NCBI RefSeq assembly: GCF_023856365.1
Contig: NC_064552.1
Location: 8,762,660-8,826,659, forward strand
Direction: 5' to 3'
DNA from: Brienomyrus brachyistius
Lineage: Eukaryota > Chordata > Actinopteri > Osteoglossiformes > Mormyridae
Length of the DNA stretch: 64,000 bases
The notes beneath the pieces are model-generated. The model was not told the origin of the DNA and searched no databases. It was given only the letters and a program-made list of their open reading frames with translations. Both the position numbers and the translations under genes were made by a program. The first letter of the stretch is position 1. The number at the start of each line of letters is the position of its first letter. Shown here one piece after another: positions 47,001 to 60,286 of the stretch.

Positions 47001-49632
47001 AGCTGGAGATGGGACGACCCACACGGAATGTCTCAGTGACCCCCCCGCCCCACCCCCCATGCCCTCAGTGCTCTGTGTAGACTGACCCCGGGGTACGGAC
47101 ACAGGTATGCTTCAAAAGGCCACGTAGCGGTAACCGTGCGCTAGCACAGGGCAGGTTTACATACGGAACACGACTAGGCACATGACATGAGCAAACATAT
47201 GCTTATGCCTGAAGGTCTGTTACAGCTACAGTGTCTTACAGTTCAATTAAGTAGTAGATCCCAACCTTTTCATGTCTGGACCACAAAATTTCACGGACTG
47301 GGAGGCGGGAGAACAGATCATAAATCCGGGATTTCTTAAGAAAACAGAACGTGTGAATAGTGGTAAAAAAAAAATTATAATAAATTACAGAAAACACATA
47401 CAATCAACTGCCATCCTATTGAGTGACGTCTGATCGTAGTTAATTCCCATGACAGCCTTAATAAAATTTACTGAGACACCTGAAGCAGATGTAATGGTTG
47501 TCAGCAGGCACATTCCGCCATGTGCACAGCATGCAGCAAGAACCAAAACAAACTGATTGCACTGCCAATACAGAGGTTTCGGTATCTTGCGTTATACAGT
47601 ATATTTGACCTCTCTCCTATAACGATCGAGATATGTCCAGACTGACTAATGTTCTCAATTCTGAGACCAACCCCGGACACAAGTCGATGGGTATCTGCAG
47701 TTTTATTTCTGGAATTAACCAACCCCTCCGCAAAACCTCCAGTGTTCCGCCGTCTGGTGGAACACACGGAACGAGGGTTGGAAACCTCTAACATAAAGAA
47801 AGTATGGAGATTTTCCGTGGGTATTTCTTTTTTGATATAAGCTGACCACTCCCACCTCTACCATCTAAGATAATATGCCAGAGAGCAGAAATTGGCACTA
47901 TTATTACAAACATGATAACTGGATGACATCATCATATCATTCTCCATCTTTAAAGTACATGCATCACTAGGTTAGAGTACAACTGCTCCCCCCTCAGATA
48001 TAGTAGCAGATATAAGCTTCATCTCGACTGGCCGAACCCCAAAGCCGGGAGATAATGTATAAGAAGAGGGGAGAAGCAAAAACAGGGATATCAGACAGTG
48101 GTCAGAATGCAGAGGTTTTAAAGGAATAGAGTCTGAGGTTGGCGATTCGGCCATAAGGCTGTTTTACTCAAACCCAAAGATTTACAGCGCAATCCTGTTT
48201 TGCCAGCATGCTTTTCCTACGGCCCACATCCTCACTTCATCCAGAGAGAGGCACGAGATGTCATGACCCCTTACCCCCACCCCCACCATTTTCTGAGCAA
48301 ACTGCCCCTTGCGGGGTGCCGAGAGCGGAAGAGACCGAACAGCTCGGGCCTGAGAACATGCATTAAGTGAGCTGTGAGCCTCGATCCTGCCTGACATAAC
48401 CACATGCATAAAGATGCATAAAAACCAAGGGCCATCTGCCTTTTAAAGACATGACAGAGGGCATGTACTTCAAATTTTCATCTATAGGTATATATTGTAC
48501 TTTTATTAAACCAATTCAGATCATTGCTATACTCAGTATATCAAAGATCTACTGAGAAGGACTCAAGATCAATATCTTGAAAGACTGGTGGATTCAGATT
48601 TCAAATATTCATACAAAAATAAGTTTTACATGTAACCATGCAGAGATAAAAACCATGCAGTCCAATGTAGAATGTACGTAGCTTCTATATACAGGTGATA
48701 AACATAAGGTAGCCATTTGTGTGAAGGATCACAGCATTTTCTCATGAATATCATATGAATTCATGATGTATATTCGGAACTAAACAGTCAGAGACACTAT
48801 TTATAAAGCATTTCCATATACTGAAAACATTGGATTTCAAATCATTCCCAGTTATTTGCTTGCAACTTTGCTCAGCGACAACTCATTACCGATAGTCATC
48901 GTTACCTTACTTAATGTGACACGACTACCAGAAATTGCTATTTAAAAATGGAAATAATATAACGAACAGTATCTATTGAGTTGCTCAAACATCCACAGTC
49001 AGCTTCCAGGTATTGCATCTGCGCAGGTAAATCAGCGCTATTGTACCCGTCATCCGTTCATACTTTGCCCCTCAAACCTAGCTGTTTATTTACTTAAATA
49101 CTGTGAAAGTCTCACGGTATCTTCATGACACCTTCATGACTTCTGTTTCGATTTTCAGACATTCTGAAATTTACAAAAAATAAAAAATTAAATAAAAACA
49201 AACAATCTGGTAACTTCTCACTGAGAAACTAAATGAAAAGCACACTTGTAAAAAAAATGCACTTAAACATTTGTGTGCTGTTATCTAATGAACCGATCTC
49301 AGACAGTGCAGCATCATATAAGCAAAGTGGAATTTACATCAGCGTAAATAAGTTCTGCGTGGATCAAGGCTTCAAATAAGTTTAAAATGCCTTCATTACA
49401 AATGCAAAAGATGGTTTGCAGTGATTAAGGGCACCTAAGCCATGCGTGATGAAATTGTGAAGTTGGATCAAACTAATACGAGGGGGGTTGACAATGGTAG
49501 GGGGCGACCCGGGAGGATGGAAATGTGGGTGGGCTGCAGCTTTCTGCGCCTGTCAAGCAGGACTCAAAAATTCCAGGTCAACCAACTGCTTAAGACAATG
49601 AACAATTAGAAATTACTGAAACAGAAATAAAT

Positions 49633-49821
49633 ATATATATATATTGTATATATGTATATATATAAAAACGAGAGCCCAATGAACATGATTTGGACTTACC
49701 GTCCTCTTCGTTCGTATGTCTGAAAGTTCGTAAGTTGAAAGTTCCTTAGTAGAAGACCGTCTCTATATATAATGAATGCACACACATATACACACACATA
49801 TAGACATATACACACACACAC

Positions 49822-49870
<49 letters not shown>
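49633..49870. repeat. (AT)n and (CA)n/(ACACAT)n microsatellites
   Basis: AT-rich dinucleotides lie at 49633-49665. Mixed ACACAT/CA units run from 49779 to about 49870. Short His-Thr and Cys-Val frames across it are artefacts. Confidence 0.9.
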
Positions 49871-49872
<2 letters not shown>

Positions 49873-51649
49873 GTGCATCTCTCAAAGGAGAAAAAGAGAT
49901 GGGATTTGCGAAAAGGAGCTTTACAATATACAAAAAAAAAATGCATCATTTTATGGCAAAATGTTTCAACAATTACACTACCTGAGCATAATAAAAGTTC
50001 AGTTCAGTGAAAATAACAGCAGGCTGATCAAGTGTCGACTGACCAAACAGCCGCTCTTCTGCTTCTCCATGTGGAACTCCGCAGTGCGCAGATATCCAAT
50101 TAAAGTGAGAACACCGGGCCAGCTGCATCGCTTCAGCACGGCACTGGGTCAAATGTGAGTCCGCTGCCCCTTTCACTTCCTGTTCCTGGGCAACATGCCG
50201 TATCGAGTAACACTCAGATTACCGCTGCCTCCAGTTTCCAATAAAGCCAAAAGGTAAAATGGCTGCCCCCGTGAAGTAGGAAGTGAGATCGTTTCACTGA
50301 AGGTCTTACGCAGTACTTGTGTCCAATGCATTTTGAGTTAAGAGGCTGCAATACAGTACAGACACTTCTGGGGCTACAAATAAGATCCGTTACCCAAGTG
50401 CTTTTATGTCGATTTTGTATCGTATGTCGGGAAAATAATAATATAGAACATAATAAGAATAATTATACAGTAAAAATAACTTGTGACTACATACAGTACC
50501 GTACTGTACCTAAAGCTGACGAACCGCTTAAGTCACGCAATGTTTTCAGGAGCGTCACAAAGTAGTACGCGCGTTCATTATTACGTACCATTGTATTTAA
50601 CGCAAATCTTTAATAGGCATTATGGCAGTCTGTTCATAAGCACGAGACGTCCGTAAGTTGGGAGTTCATAACCTGCGCACTGGTTGTACAAAGATCCACC
50701 CATCAGAATTGAGACAGACATCAAACTCTTCTCAAAACATCTGCACCACCTATTACCAACATCATCCATGCCCAGAATTCTGTCAGAGTTCTAAGGATAA
50801 TATGGCAGGCCTTCCCAAACCATGTCGATCCCCGCTATGAGACAGCCGGACCTGCCAACAAATAACCGGCAACACCGAGGCACAACTTTCAGCTTTTCAA
50901 AAAAATAAAAAATAAAATCAATACCGGCAACGTTTCACCAGCTGCTCGAAAGCACAGGCCTCATTCTGCAGTCAGGACTGTGGCGTATGTGTGCGTCAGA
51001 TACAGCAGTCAGAGCCCACAAGACCCCTGATTGTTTCCCCTCAGAAATAATGAAACCCCATACCCCTACTGTGCCACTTTATTATTGGATTGGGTTGGGA
51101 TAATGTTTCCCTATTGGCAAGGTCATTCACATCCCCCAATCCCTCCCTGGCCCCAAGAAAAAAAATATATATCCCATTTCCTGGTTTTCCACAATGTGTT
51201 CACAGATAGGGGTAGAAAGATCCATTCAGTCTTTAAGGGCACACAGACTGCAAATCCACCGTCCCAAGCAGAGCAAACACCTGTCTGCGCAAACTAAATG
51301 GGCTGATATTGCTGCCCCCTCCCCCCCAACGTTTATTGGGTCCCCCAAACCCCAGCGGGAACTAAATCCCACCAAAATACCCTTCCCCAAAGTTGGACCG
51401 GGGTAGAAGTAGTTTATAGATGTGAGATGTCACTCAGAAGAGAAAGGACCCCACGCCTGTACAAGAATATGACCCAAAGCTATTATGAAGGTGCAGTTAA
51501 AGTGACAGTTAGTGATTTAATCAAGGCGGAGGGTCTTATGAAAGAATTCAGGGGTGTCGGGACCCGGCTATTGAGGAAGAAAAGCAGCCTGGTGTCAAAG
51601 TCAGGGGGTCAGGAAAGGCAGCTTAATGGATTCAGCAGACAGGAGGCTA

Positions 51650-51668
51650 CCCCCCCCCCCCCCCCCCC
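51650..51668. repeat. C19 homopolymer
   Basis: A pure C run inside the 20-kb pald1 intron. Confidence 0.95.
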
Positions 51669-52174
51669 GGGTGTGGGCAACACATAGACGACGGAGGGAG
51701 AGGTAAAAAGCCGGACTTAAGAAAATGACAGTTTCAGTTTACCTAAGTTTCTCGAAAACTGAGGTTCTCTGTGCAAGAGAGACTGTTGCAAATATCGTCA
51801 AGAGCGGTCAGAGTGCAAATCAACTAAATTATTTATTATTACCATCATTATTAATGGATTACATCCTGAGCACTGGCTCAGCAAGCCACGGGGTTATTCT
51901 GCGCGAGGCTGATGATTTACGGCGTAGGATGGTTATCCCAGCATGCACCTCATACCACCTACAACCTCTGCTCATCCAAACAGAGGTGAAAGAGGTCATT
52001 GACCACTCTCAATGCCCCGCCCTTTTTCTCAGCAAACATGAGTCAGAAGAGTCTGGAAACCTCAGGCCTAAAAATATCCTTTAAGTGAGCGGTGTTCCTA
52101 GCTGGTGTTTAACAACATCAAAAACTAGTAGAATGTATTAATGTGTTATATGATTTAAATCATTAGAACGTTTC

Positions 52175-52318
52175 ACATTTTACTCATTTATCTGATGCTT
52201 TATCCAAAGCAACTAACAGTAAAGGGTTACAATTTATGCATACCCCTGCTGGGATTCGAGCCCACAACCCTTGTGTTGTTAGCAAAGTTGTACTCGCTGA
52301 ACTACAGGAGCCCTTTTA
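52175..52318 (-). mobile_element. tRNA-derived SINE, near complete
   Basis: The minus strand reads 'cctgtagttcagcgagtaca' (A-box-like), then 'gggctcgaatcccagc' (B box), then the tail 'gttgctttggataaagcatc' and 'agataaatgag'. It keeps both RNA polymerase III promoter boxes and the classic fish tail shared with L2-type LINEs. I see no clear target duplication. Confidence 0.75.
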
Positions 52319-53214
52319 TTTTCCACGAGAGTTATTTATAACCTGTATCATATTAAAAAGATCAATGCTTTAAACTCAGCATGACGTGTTGAGTTTTATC
52401 GTCTGAAAATTGAGATTCGACCCCATGTCACAGTTACTTTAACTTGAGACCTTAGCTGCCCAGACGCAGTCTACCAGCGACAAAGGTGCCTTTAGCCCCC
52501 TGGGGTCCAGGACACACCCCAGCATGGAGGTGACGTTGTCACCGTAAGCAGGAGGGACTCAACGAGCCGCACAGCGGCTATTTAGAGCAGTCAAGCTGTT
52601 CATACTGACAGGTAGGAAACATGACCTTTTTTATGGGTTCTCCCCTGGAAGTGAACTTTCGGGACACGAAGTGCAGCTCCTGACTCGGTCTCGGCCTGGA
52701 TCCACACGGGAAACCAGTATAACGCAGCACATCGTGCCATTCTGCCACAGAAAGCAGCACATACCTACAGCGCACTCCTGAGCAGCTTCGGCACCCAAGC
52801 GCTAAGCCTCAACCCAAACACATGCCGCACAACGGCCTCTGCGCCACATTGTACGCTCTGGCGGCTTGCAAAGTAAACACTCTGTGCTGCCTGTTTACCG
52901 AAGCGCTCGGCAAGGCCCTCCCATTCTGACACACTGAGGGAGCCCAAGAATTCAATTTAGCATCAGTCGCACTTCAGTCCAGAATTTTCCGACTGATTCT
53001 GCGCCTGGATGTTATATGTCAATTATCAGCTGCCGATACCACTGACAGGTCGTCCTCAGCCTTACTGATATTGTGATGGTTTGTTTCCCTCTTTTCTATG
53101 GGCATCTAAAGCCCCGATATCCCTGGGGACGGAGTCTTACTTACACAAGCGATCATACCTCCTGAACATATATTATTTTATGGTTATAAATCTCCTGCTT
53201 GTATATGTGCACTT

Positions 53215-53520
<306 letters not shown>

Positions 53521-53700
53521 CCACATTCTTTACAGACCTTTTCTAGAAAATAAGATTAGAAAATATACACGTTTTAAAAAAAAAAAAAAATAATAAAAAA
53601 AAAATTCTGCACTACTCAATGGAGTTCTCAGAGATAGTATTCATAGCTTGGGTCCTTATTGAGCTAGCATCGGAAATTCATTGCAGAGTCTCAAAGCACT

Positions 53701-54696
53701 TATACTGAACAAAAATATAAACGCAACACTCTTGTTTCTGCTCCCATTTTTCATGAGATGGACTTAAAGATCTACAATTCATTCCAGATACACAATATTA
53801 CCATTTCTCTCAAACATTTCTCACAAATCAGTCTAAATGTGTGATAGTGAGCACTTCTGCTTTGCTGAGATAATCCATCCCACCTCACAGGTGTGCCACA
53901 TCAAGATGCTGATCTGACATCATGGGTAGTGCACAGGTGTACCTTATACTGCCCACAATAAAAGGCCACCCAGGAATGTGCAGTTCTTTGCTTTATTGGG
54001 GGTCTGGGGACTCAGAACCGGTCAGTATCTGGTGTGACCACCATTTGCCTCATGCAATGCAACACATCTTCTTCGCATAGAGTTTATCAGATTGTCAATT
54101 GTGGCCTGTGGAATGTTGGTCCACTCCTCTTCAATGGCTGTGCGAAGTTGTTGGATATTAGTGGGAACTGGTACACGCTGTCGTATACGCCGGTCAAGCA
54201 CATCCCAAACATGCTCAACGGGTGACATGTCCGGTGAGTATGCTGGCCATGCAAGAACTGGGACATTTTCAGCTTCCAAGAACTGTGTACAGATCCTTGC
54301 AGCATGGGGCCGTGCATTATCTGTCTGAGTGGCTGGTCTCAGACGATCTTGGAGGTGAACCTGCTGGATGTGGAGGTCCTGGGCTGGTGTGGTTACACGT
54401 GGTCTGCGGTTGTGAGGCCGGTTGGATGTACTGCCATATTCTCTGAAACGCCTTTGGAGACGGCTTATGGTTGAGAAATGAACATTCAATGCACGAGCAA
54501 CAGATCTGGTTGACATTCCTGCTGTCCGCATGCCAATTGCACGCTCCCTCAATGCTTGTGGCATCTGTGGCATTTTGCTATGAGACAAAACTGCACATTC
54601 CAGGGTGGCCTTTTATTGTGGGCAGTATAAGGTACACCTGTGCACTACCCATGATGTCAGATCAGCATCTTGATGTGGCACACCTTGTTCAGTGTA
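53701..54696 (-). mobile_element. Tc1-like transposon, internally deleted
   Basis: The left end is 'tactgaacaaaaatataaac' and the right end, on the minus strand, 'tacactgaaca'. The inner part of the terminal inverted repeat (about 53889-53988 and its mirror at about 54595-54685) differs at about one base in 98, so the insertion is young. The right repeat lacks about 175 bp present in the left, joining 'tgaaca' to 'aggtgtgcc'. The transposase gene has a separate in-frame deletion. The element is about 1.0 kb, against about 1.6 kb for intact relatives. Confidence 0.93.
54022..54588 (-). pseudogene. Truncated but open Tc1-like transposase (188 codons)
   Basis: Tc1 transposases cut and paste DNA using an N-terminal paired-type HTH domain and a C-terminal DDE/D catalytic domain. 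Residues 10-55 keep the HTH (RERAIGMRTAGMSTRSVARA, then STISRLQRRFREYG), followed by the basic NRRPR linker. At about residue 90 the sequence jumps from DRLRPATQT to DNARPHAA, the second-Asp motif, and then SPDMSPVEHVWDVLDRR, which holds the third acidic residue. About 150 residues, including the first catalytic Asp, are gone, yet the frame is kept to a normal end at GGHTRY. It cannot be catalytic, but the DNA-binding half looks intact. Whether it is ever expressed is unknown. Confidence 0.92.
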
Positions 54697-54750
54697 TGTA
54701 AGTCGCTCTGGCTAAGGGCATCTGCCAAATCCTGTAAATGTAAATGTAAA
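54697..54750 (+). repeat. SINE/LINE tail fragment next to the Tc1 element
   Basis: 'taagtcgctctggctaaggg', then 'catctgccaaatcctgtaaa' and 'tgtaaatgtaaa', is the typical fish SINE/L2 tail. The body expected upstream is absent; the Tc1 element sits there instead. Confidence 0.7.
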
Positions 54751-54767
54751 TACACTACTAAAAATAT

Positions 54768-54848
54768 CCATCCATCCATTTTCCAAAGCACTTATCCTAC
54801 CGGGTCTCGGGGGGTCCGGAGCCTAACCACTGCACCACCATGCCGCCC
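54768..54848 (+). repeat. R1 copy with the interior deleted
   Basis: The 5' part 'atccatccatccattttcca', 'ggtctcggggggtccggagc' is joined to the 3' end 'ctaaccactgcaccaccatg'. Confidence 0.7.
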
Positions 54849-56416
54849 TACTGAAAATATCTTTCAGCAACAATTATTATTAGGAGTCATACACAATGAT
54901 TTAAGAAGACATTTGAGCAAACGTGTGCCTATATTCAACGTCAAGTCCTCATTAAATGGGGAAGATAAGCATTCTGTCACAGCACTCAGTTAAAGTCCAA
55001 TAAAGATAAGCTAAATATTTCACAGGGTGGCCCTGATCTTGGAGTAATTTTACTTTGTTTTCAACATAAGAAACACATCTTCATTTAAGTGAAGGCAGCT
55101 GAAACGTCATTCCCACACAAGAAACTTCCCAATTTCCACATGCCCCCCCGGCCAGACCGACACACGTGTTCCGGGTGTCATTCCCACAGCCACATTTTTA
55201 ATAAGGGAGAAGAGCGGCGGTCCATAACTGAGCCGCTGTCTCCTAAAATAAAGTTCTGCTCTGCTGGATCCCGGAGACATTATAACCACAGAAACCGGAA
55301 CACGCTTCAGGCATCCAGGTTGGGTTTTTGAGGGCAGTTATTTCGGGTCCCCCGGACCAAGGCAATGATGGGTTTAGCGAGAGAGGATAATGATAGCCAT
55401 CTGACATGGCACCCTCAGCAACGGAAGACACGCTGCAAAAATGTAAGGGGTGGTGGGGCGTCACAATGCTGAAATGATAGATTAGCGCTGATACGAAGAA
55501 ACGTCTAACACATCGACGCCAACAACAATACAGACAAGCAGCGTAACCCTGAGAACGAGGACAATTAGAACAGCCCACCTTCTGAGCGCAGAGAGGCTTT
55601 TGTTTGTGTTTGGTCTTATCTGAAGCTTGTAGCTTGCAATTATTCAGTGCATAGTTTGTTCACACTTTAATTCGGCTCTCAAAACACCAGCAAACGAATT
55701 ATCAAAAAAAAAAAAAAAAAAAAAAAAAACATACCCCAATACGATCATGTAGTGTGTCTTCTGACATGCAACACTACCTTCACTGACACATGCCTACCTT
55801 CTGCACCTGGTGCGTCCTGCGGACGCAGCAGGATGATGGAGACGGCCTGCAATTATCACTTTAAAGGCCGGCGTTTGTTAGGGCAGTCCTTGGGCTCCAG
55901 CAGAGGCCAATTCAAAGCCCCAGCACAAAGATCCCCCCAAAAAGATGGTAGCACCCGGCCCCCTCAGAAGGGGACTCCCGTTACGTACATGCGCTCATCC
56001 TGCCTGCTGTCCAGCGGGATTCCCATGCTCTATCGCCATCTCTGTTCTGCACGTACATGCACGGACACAATGATGGGAGCAAATATTTAAAAAAAAATAA
56101 AATAAATTTATCACTATCACCAAACAACATCCTCCATAACCAGAACATCAAACGTGCCCAGTTATACAATGAGACGTTCCAGTGGTGCTGAGATAAAAAC
56201 GACGGACATGAACTTGGCCGAATCAAAGTCATCTGAAACGTGGCCTGCAGAGTGGTACGGTGCAGCTAATCACAGACATCGTGGGAGCGGATTACAGAAA
56301 ATCCTGCAGCTTTAGCATTCTGTACATGAAAACCACAGTGTGGAGACCACAGTTAATGCAGGGCGATTAAAAGTAAATTTAGTATAGGAAGTATAGACTT
56401 CCTATTCAAATTAAGA

Positions 56417-56433
56417 AGTATTACTACTACTAT

Positions 56434-56464
<31 letters not shown>
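56417..56464. repeat. (ACT)n microsatellite
   Basis: About 15 ACT units with two ATT interruptions near the start. Confidence 0.95.
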
Positions 56465-56466
<2 letters not shown>

Positions 56467-59400
56467 CAACTTCCAACCACTCATACTGTTCAAGATCACA
56501 GTAGGAACTTGAAGGCTGGATAGGGTGTCAGAACATTGCAGGGAACACAGACACATAATCTATGGGTAATTCAGAGATAGACGAACCACTATCAGCATGT
56601 CTTTGCACTGTGCGAGGAAACTGGAGTACCTGAAGGAAACTGGCATTAATCATCATAATTATTTAGCTACAACTTGCACATAGCAATAAAACTCCATGGC
56701 TTATCGAGTCTTTGGCCAAACGGTATCAGTTCTCGTGGCCCGGCTTCGTGATTAATGTCCACGTCCCACATGAGCAGGTGCTGGAGCAGGACGGCAGCCT
56801 CCAGTGCGTGTTAAACCCACCGGTCAACCATCGGCCAAAGGCCGAGACCGGATCGGCCCGCGACACGCACCGCTCCTCCATCTTCGGCCTCCCCGTACCT
56901 CAGCGGACACGGGTCCCCGCCGGGCGGGAAGTCAGACAGGGAGATCAAGCCGTCGCTTTTCCGCTCAGCTCGTCTGACCGGGGAGCGCAGGATATTACAA
57001 AAAGAGGAAAATACGCGTGTGCTGAAGAAGGCGTCTTATATTACCCAAAAGTAACTGAGAAGCAGCGCTGCCTTCAACCAGCATGAAAGCATTCTTCAGC
57101 TTGGGTCTCCAATGGGACGGTGCATTTAACAACTTCTTACACTCATACACCGTCCCGAATCATATCAGCCGAGCGTTCTTTGCTGGGTAGGAAGACGTAG
57201 GCCTGTACCTGAACTCAAGTACAAGTGTAAACGCTGGCTAACCTCCTTCCTTCAGTCTCCCTGAGGTCACACGCTCTCGAGGTCCTGGCATCTGAGTACA
57301 AGGGCTCTCAACTCCCTCTTTGGCAAAAGCCCCGACTCCCTAATGAAGCCCATTACTCTGCAACATCAGCACAATCAAACAGGGTCCAGCAAAAATGCAC
57401 AAAGCTCACCCACAGAATATAACTAGCATTGTGCAGAATCAACTATATGAAGTTAAATATACTTCTAATAATATGCAATAATAAAAGTCAACATAAGGGA
57501 CTGGTGGGTTTGGCATACATGTATGAAAACATTATGCTTTGGGCCTGTGAGCAGCATGCAAGGAAAGGGCACAACTAAGCAAAGCAGGATTAGGGTTGCT
57601 AGTTTATGCTACTGATTTAACTAAACTACCACATCCTGCGAGTAATGCGGATGCAAAAGCCGTTGGTCCACACTCCGGGCTTCAACTTACACCTTTAGTA
57701 CGGCAACCAAATCAAGCAGCCCGAGGCAGAGCGTCACCGAGAAACCAGACATGTAGGCAGAGCCCTGCGGCCTGGCGGTGGACAGGGTTATAAACACACT
57801 GTGGAAGCCAAAAGCAGGGAGAGGCTACCCTTCCAAAAGCACAAAGAAAGCACCCCATTAAAGGCACTGAAATACAACATTGCAGATTATGCAAAAAGGA
57901 TTACAGCATGTGGGCGTTATTTCCTCTTAACCCCTTCCTGACCTGCCATGGTCCTGTTAATATAGCAAGAGCGTGCAATAATTACGTCTAGCTTGTCTAC
58001 GGGAGAGAACTGGGCTGCTTTTGTTCAGGCTAAATACCGTTCACACGTCCTCTGTTCAACGTTTTTGTTTTTTGTTTTGTTTCAGACTAGATACACGGAG
58101 CTAACCGCAAATCGTCTTGGCGTACGGGAATTCTGAAAACCCCCAAAACTGCAGACGATATCTGATATTGCTCCACAGCCTGTTTACCCCAAGAAAGCAC
58201 CATGAAGCAATTAAAAAAAAAAATTTACGGGGAGGAGATGCAGCGCATCTGTACCGAATTTCACTCCCGGCACGTGGCGAGCGACACAAAAGCTATGAGG
58301 CCAGATCGAGGCGTAGCCGCTGGTAGCCAGGAGACAGTCCTGGTCGTGTTTCACTGGTGAGACGGGAGCAAAGGCTTTACCGGTCTGTCTCCAGGTAACC
58401 TCACCCCCCACTCCCTCCATTCGCCTCTGTGTTTTGAACCCAAGCATTTCCTCTATCAAACATACATCTTCCAACACATTGCGGTCTGGAAGCCCGGCTG
58501 CCGTGGAAACAATCCGTGCCTCTCCGGGACCTGCGCAGTGGGCGCACATCTGGCACTGCTTATCTGTGTGCCCCACCACCACAGAGAGGCCAAAGGCCAG
58601 GGGGGGGGGGGCGGAACAGGGTGCCAACCCGAAGCCTGCCCCCTGGGGGCCAAGGGCGGGGTTACAATTAAACACCTCGATAAAGGAGATAACCAGGTGT
58701 GACTGTCACTGCATACAAGATTGTGGATCTCTCACGCTCTCATGAAGAACAGCCTGTCAGAAAGAGGTTTGGGGTGGTAGGATAATGGACTAGCTCCCCT
58801 AAGAGTACTGGATGTGCAACAACACATTAAATAAGGCCAGGTTCTTTATGCAGAAGAGGCAAAAACAGAGAGGCACTATGAAACCCGTTAAGATGTGAAA
58901 GAAGCTGCATGTTTCCTGCCTGTGTGCCGCGGAGGCGTCAGCCCGTGCCTGTTACGATCCGCGTGGACAGCACAGGGTCACTATGAACACAGAGTCACTA
59001 TGAACACAGCAGAGAGTGTCAAAGTATTATATCCGGTAGTGCAAGACATATCCAGTCTGTATACCTTCTTAAAAATGTTCACTATTACGATATAATCCAA
59101 ATGTGAACTCAATTATAGCAGTTTCCAAAATAAAAGATCTTTCTTTTTAAAGGTCTAGCTATTTTACCTATAAGTAAAAACATGCCTTTCATTGAAAGTT
59201 AATTTTAGATATTCATTAAAATGAAGGCTTCCTGACACAGTATCTTAAAAATTAAAGTCCATCTGGGGTGTTTTTTTAATTAAAATTTTCCCCACATACA
59301 CAGCTCAAGTCCTCCCTGAAAACAATGCTGCAGTCATACAAGTAATGATTAAAAAATTAATCCTGAACTTCATTCAGCCTGAATGCAGTTTTATGTGTGA

Positions 59401-60145
59401 GCTGTTTGACTACAAACATCAGTTATCACCAGAATAAACATACAACAGACTTGAAAGTGTGTTAATGCCACCTACAGGCTACAGATGGAATAAATAAGTG
59501 CAATGTCCATATACAAGTCATAAACATCATTACTTTATCAGTAGATAATTTCCAGCACATACATGGGACACACGCAATTACAAAATTGCCCTCTGGTTAC
59601 CTGCTTATGTCAGAAAATCATTTCGCATCCTGAGACGCCCCACAGTGACGGTAACCATAAACACTCAGTTGGCGGCCATTGCGAGAGGAAGCGGTTCAAC
59701 ACGGTCATTTGAGGACTACCCTAGTAACCGAGGGTGTTGGGGGGTTGGCCATCATTACCGTTAGCTTGTGTAATTTTAGCCTATAATTTGTAAGCGGAAC
59801 TCCTTTCCGCCGCGAAGGCAGACCTTATTTGAACAAGTGTCGGAAAAACAAACCATTAACTTCGGTGGGTTATCTGTAATCCACTGTATTGTTTTTCAAG
59901 GTTAGTGCCAAGGTACATTTTGTACTGACAGCAATGTGACAATCTGTAATGGTAAATGAGGCTTGAGGACTAAGACTGTAAGGTTAACTGTGCATCAACA
60001 GTCACTTCCTGGTCTAAACCAATGTGAACTGATGAAGCGGCCAATGGGAAGTGCCAGTACACGATAATCTCACCCGCTGCAGACCTTGTAGCCCTATCAC
60101 TTGGGATAAAATAAATCTCTACACCGGAACAAAAGAGCATCCTAC

Positions 60146-60286
60146 CTGTCTGTAGGTGCAGATGATGATCTCTCTCAGGTGATAATGCATGGGGGTCATG
60201 GTCTCGCTGACCGCATCTAGAGCCATGTCCACCTCCCTCTTCATGCGGTGACCATCAGGCAGCAGCCTGACCAGCTGCATCACCAC
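60146..60286 (-). CDS. pald1: pald1 coding exon
   Basis: It encodes 47 residues in phase 0/0: VVMQLVRLLPDGHRMKREVD, then MALDAVSETMTPMHYHLREI, then IICTYRQ. VVxxLLPDGHRxKxEVDxALDxVSETMTPMHYHLREIIICTYRQ is one of the most conserved parts of paladin. The acceptor is GGAATGTGCAG and the donor CAG|GTAGGA. It lies after the CX5R exon and before the LERY...LILFN exon, as expected. Confidence 0.98.

Noticed and set aside
51725..52084. 119-codon plus-strand frame
   Set aside because: It has no recognisable domain, no splice-consistent neighbours and no repeat-family link; not supportable as a gene.
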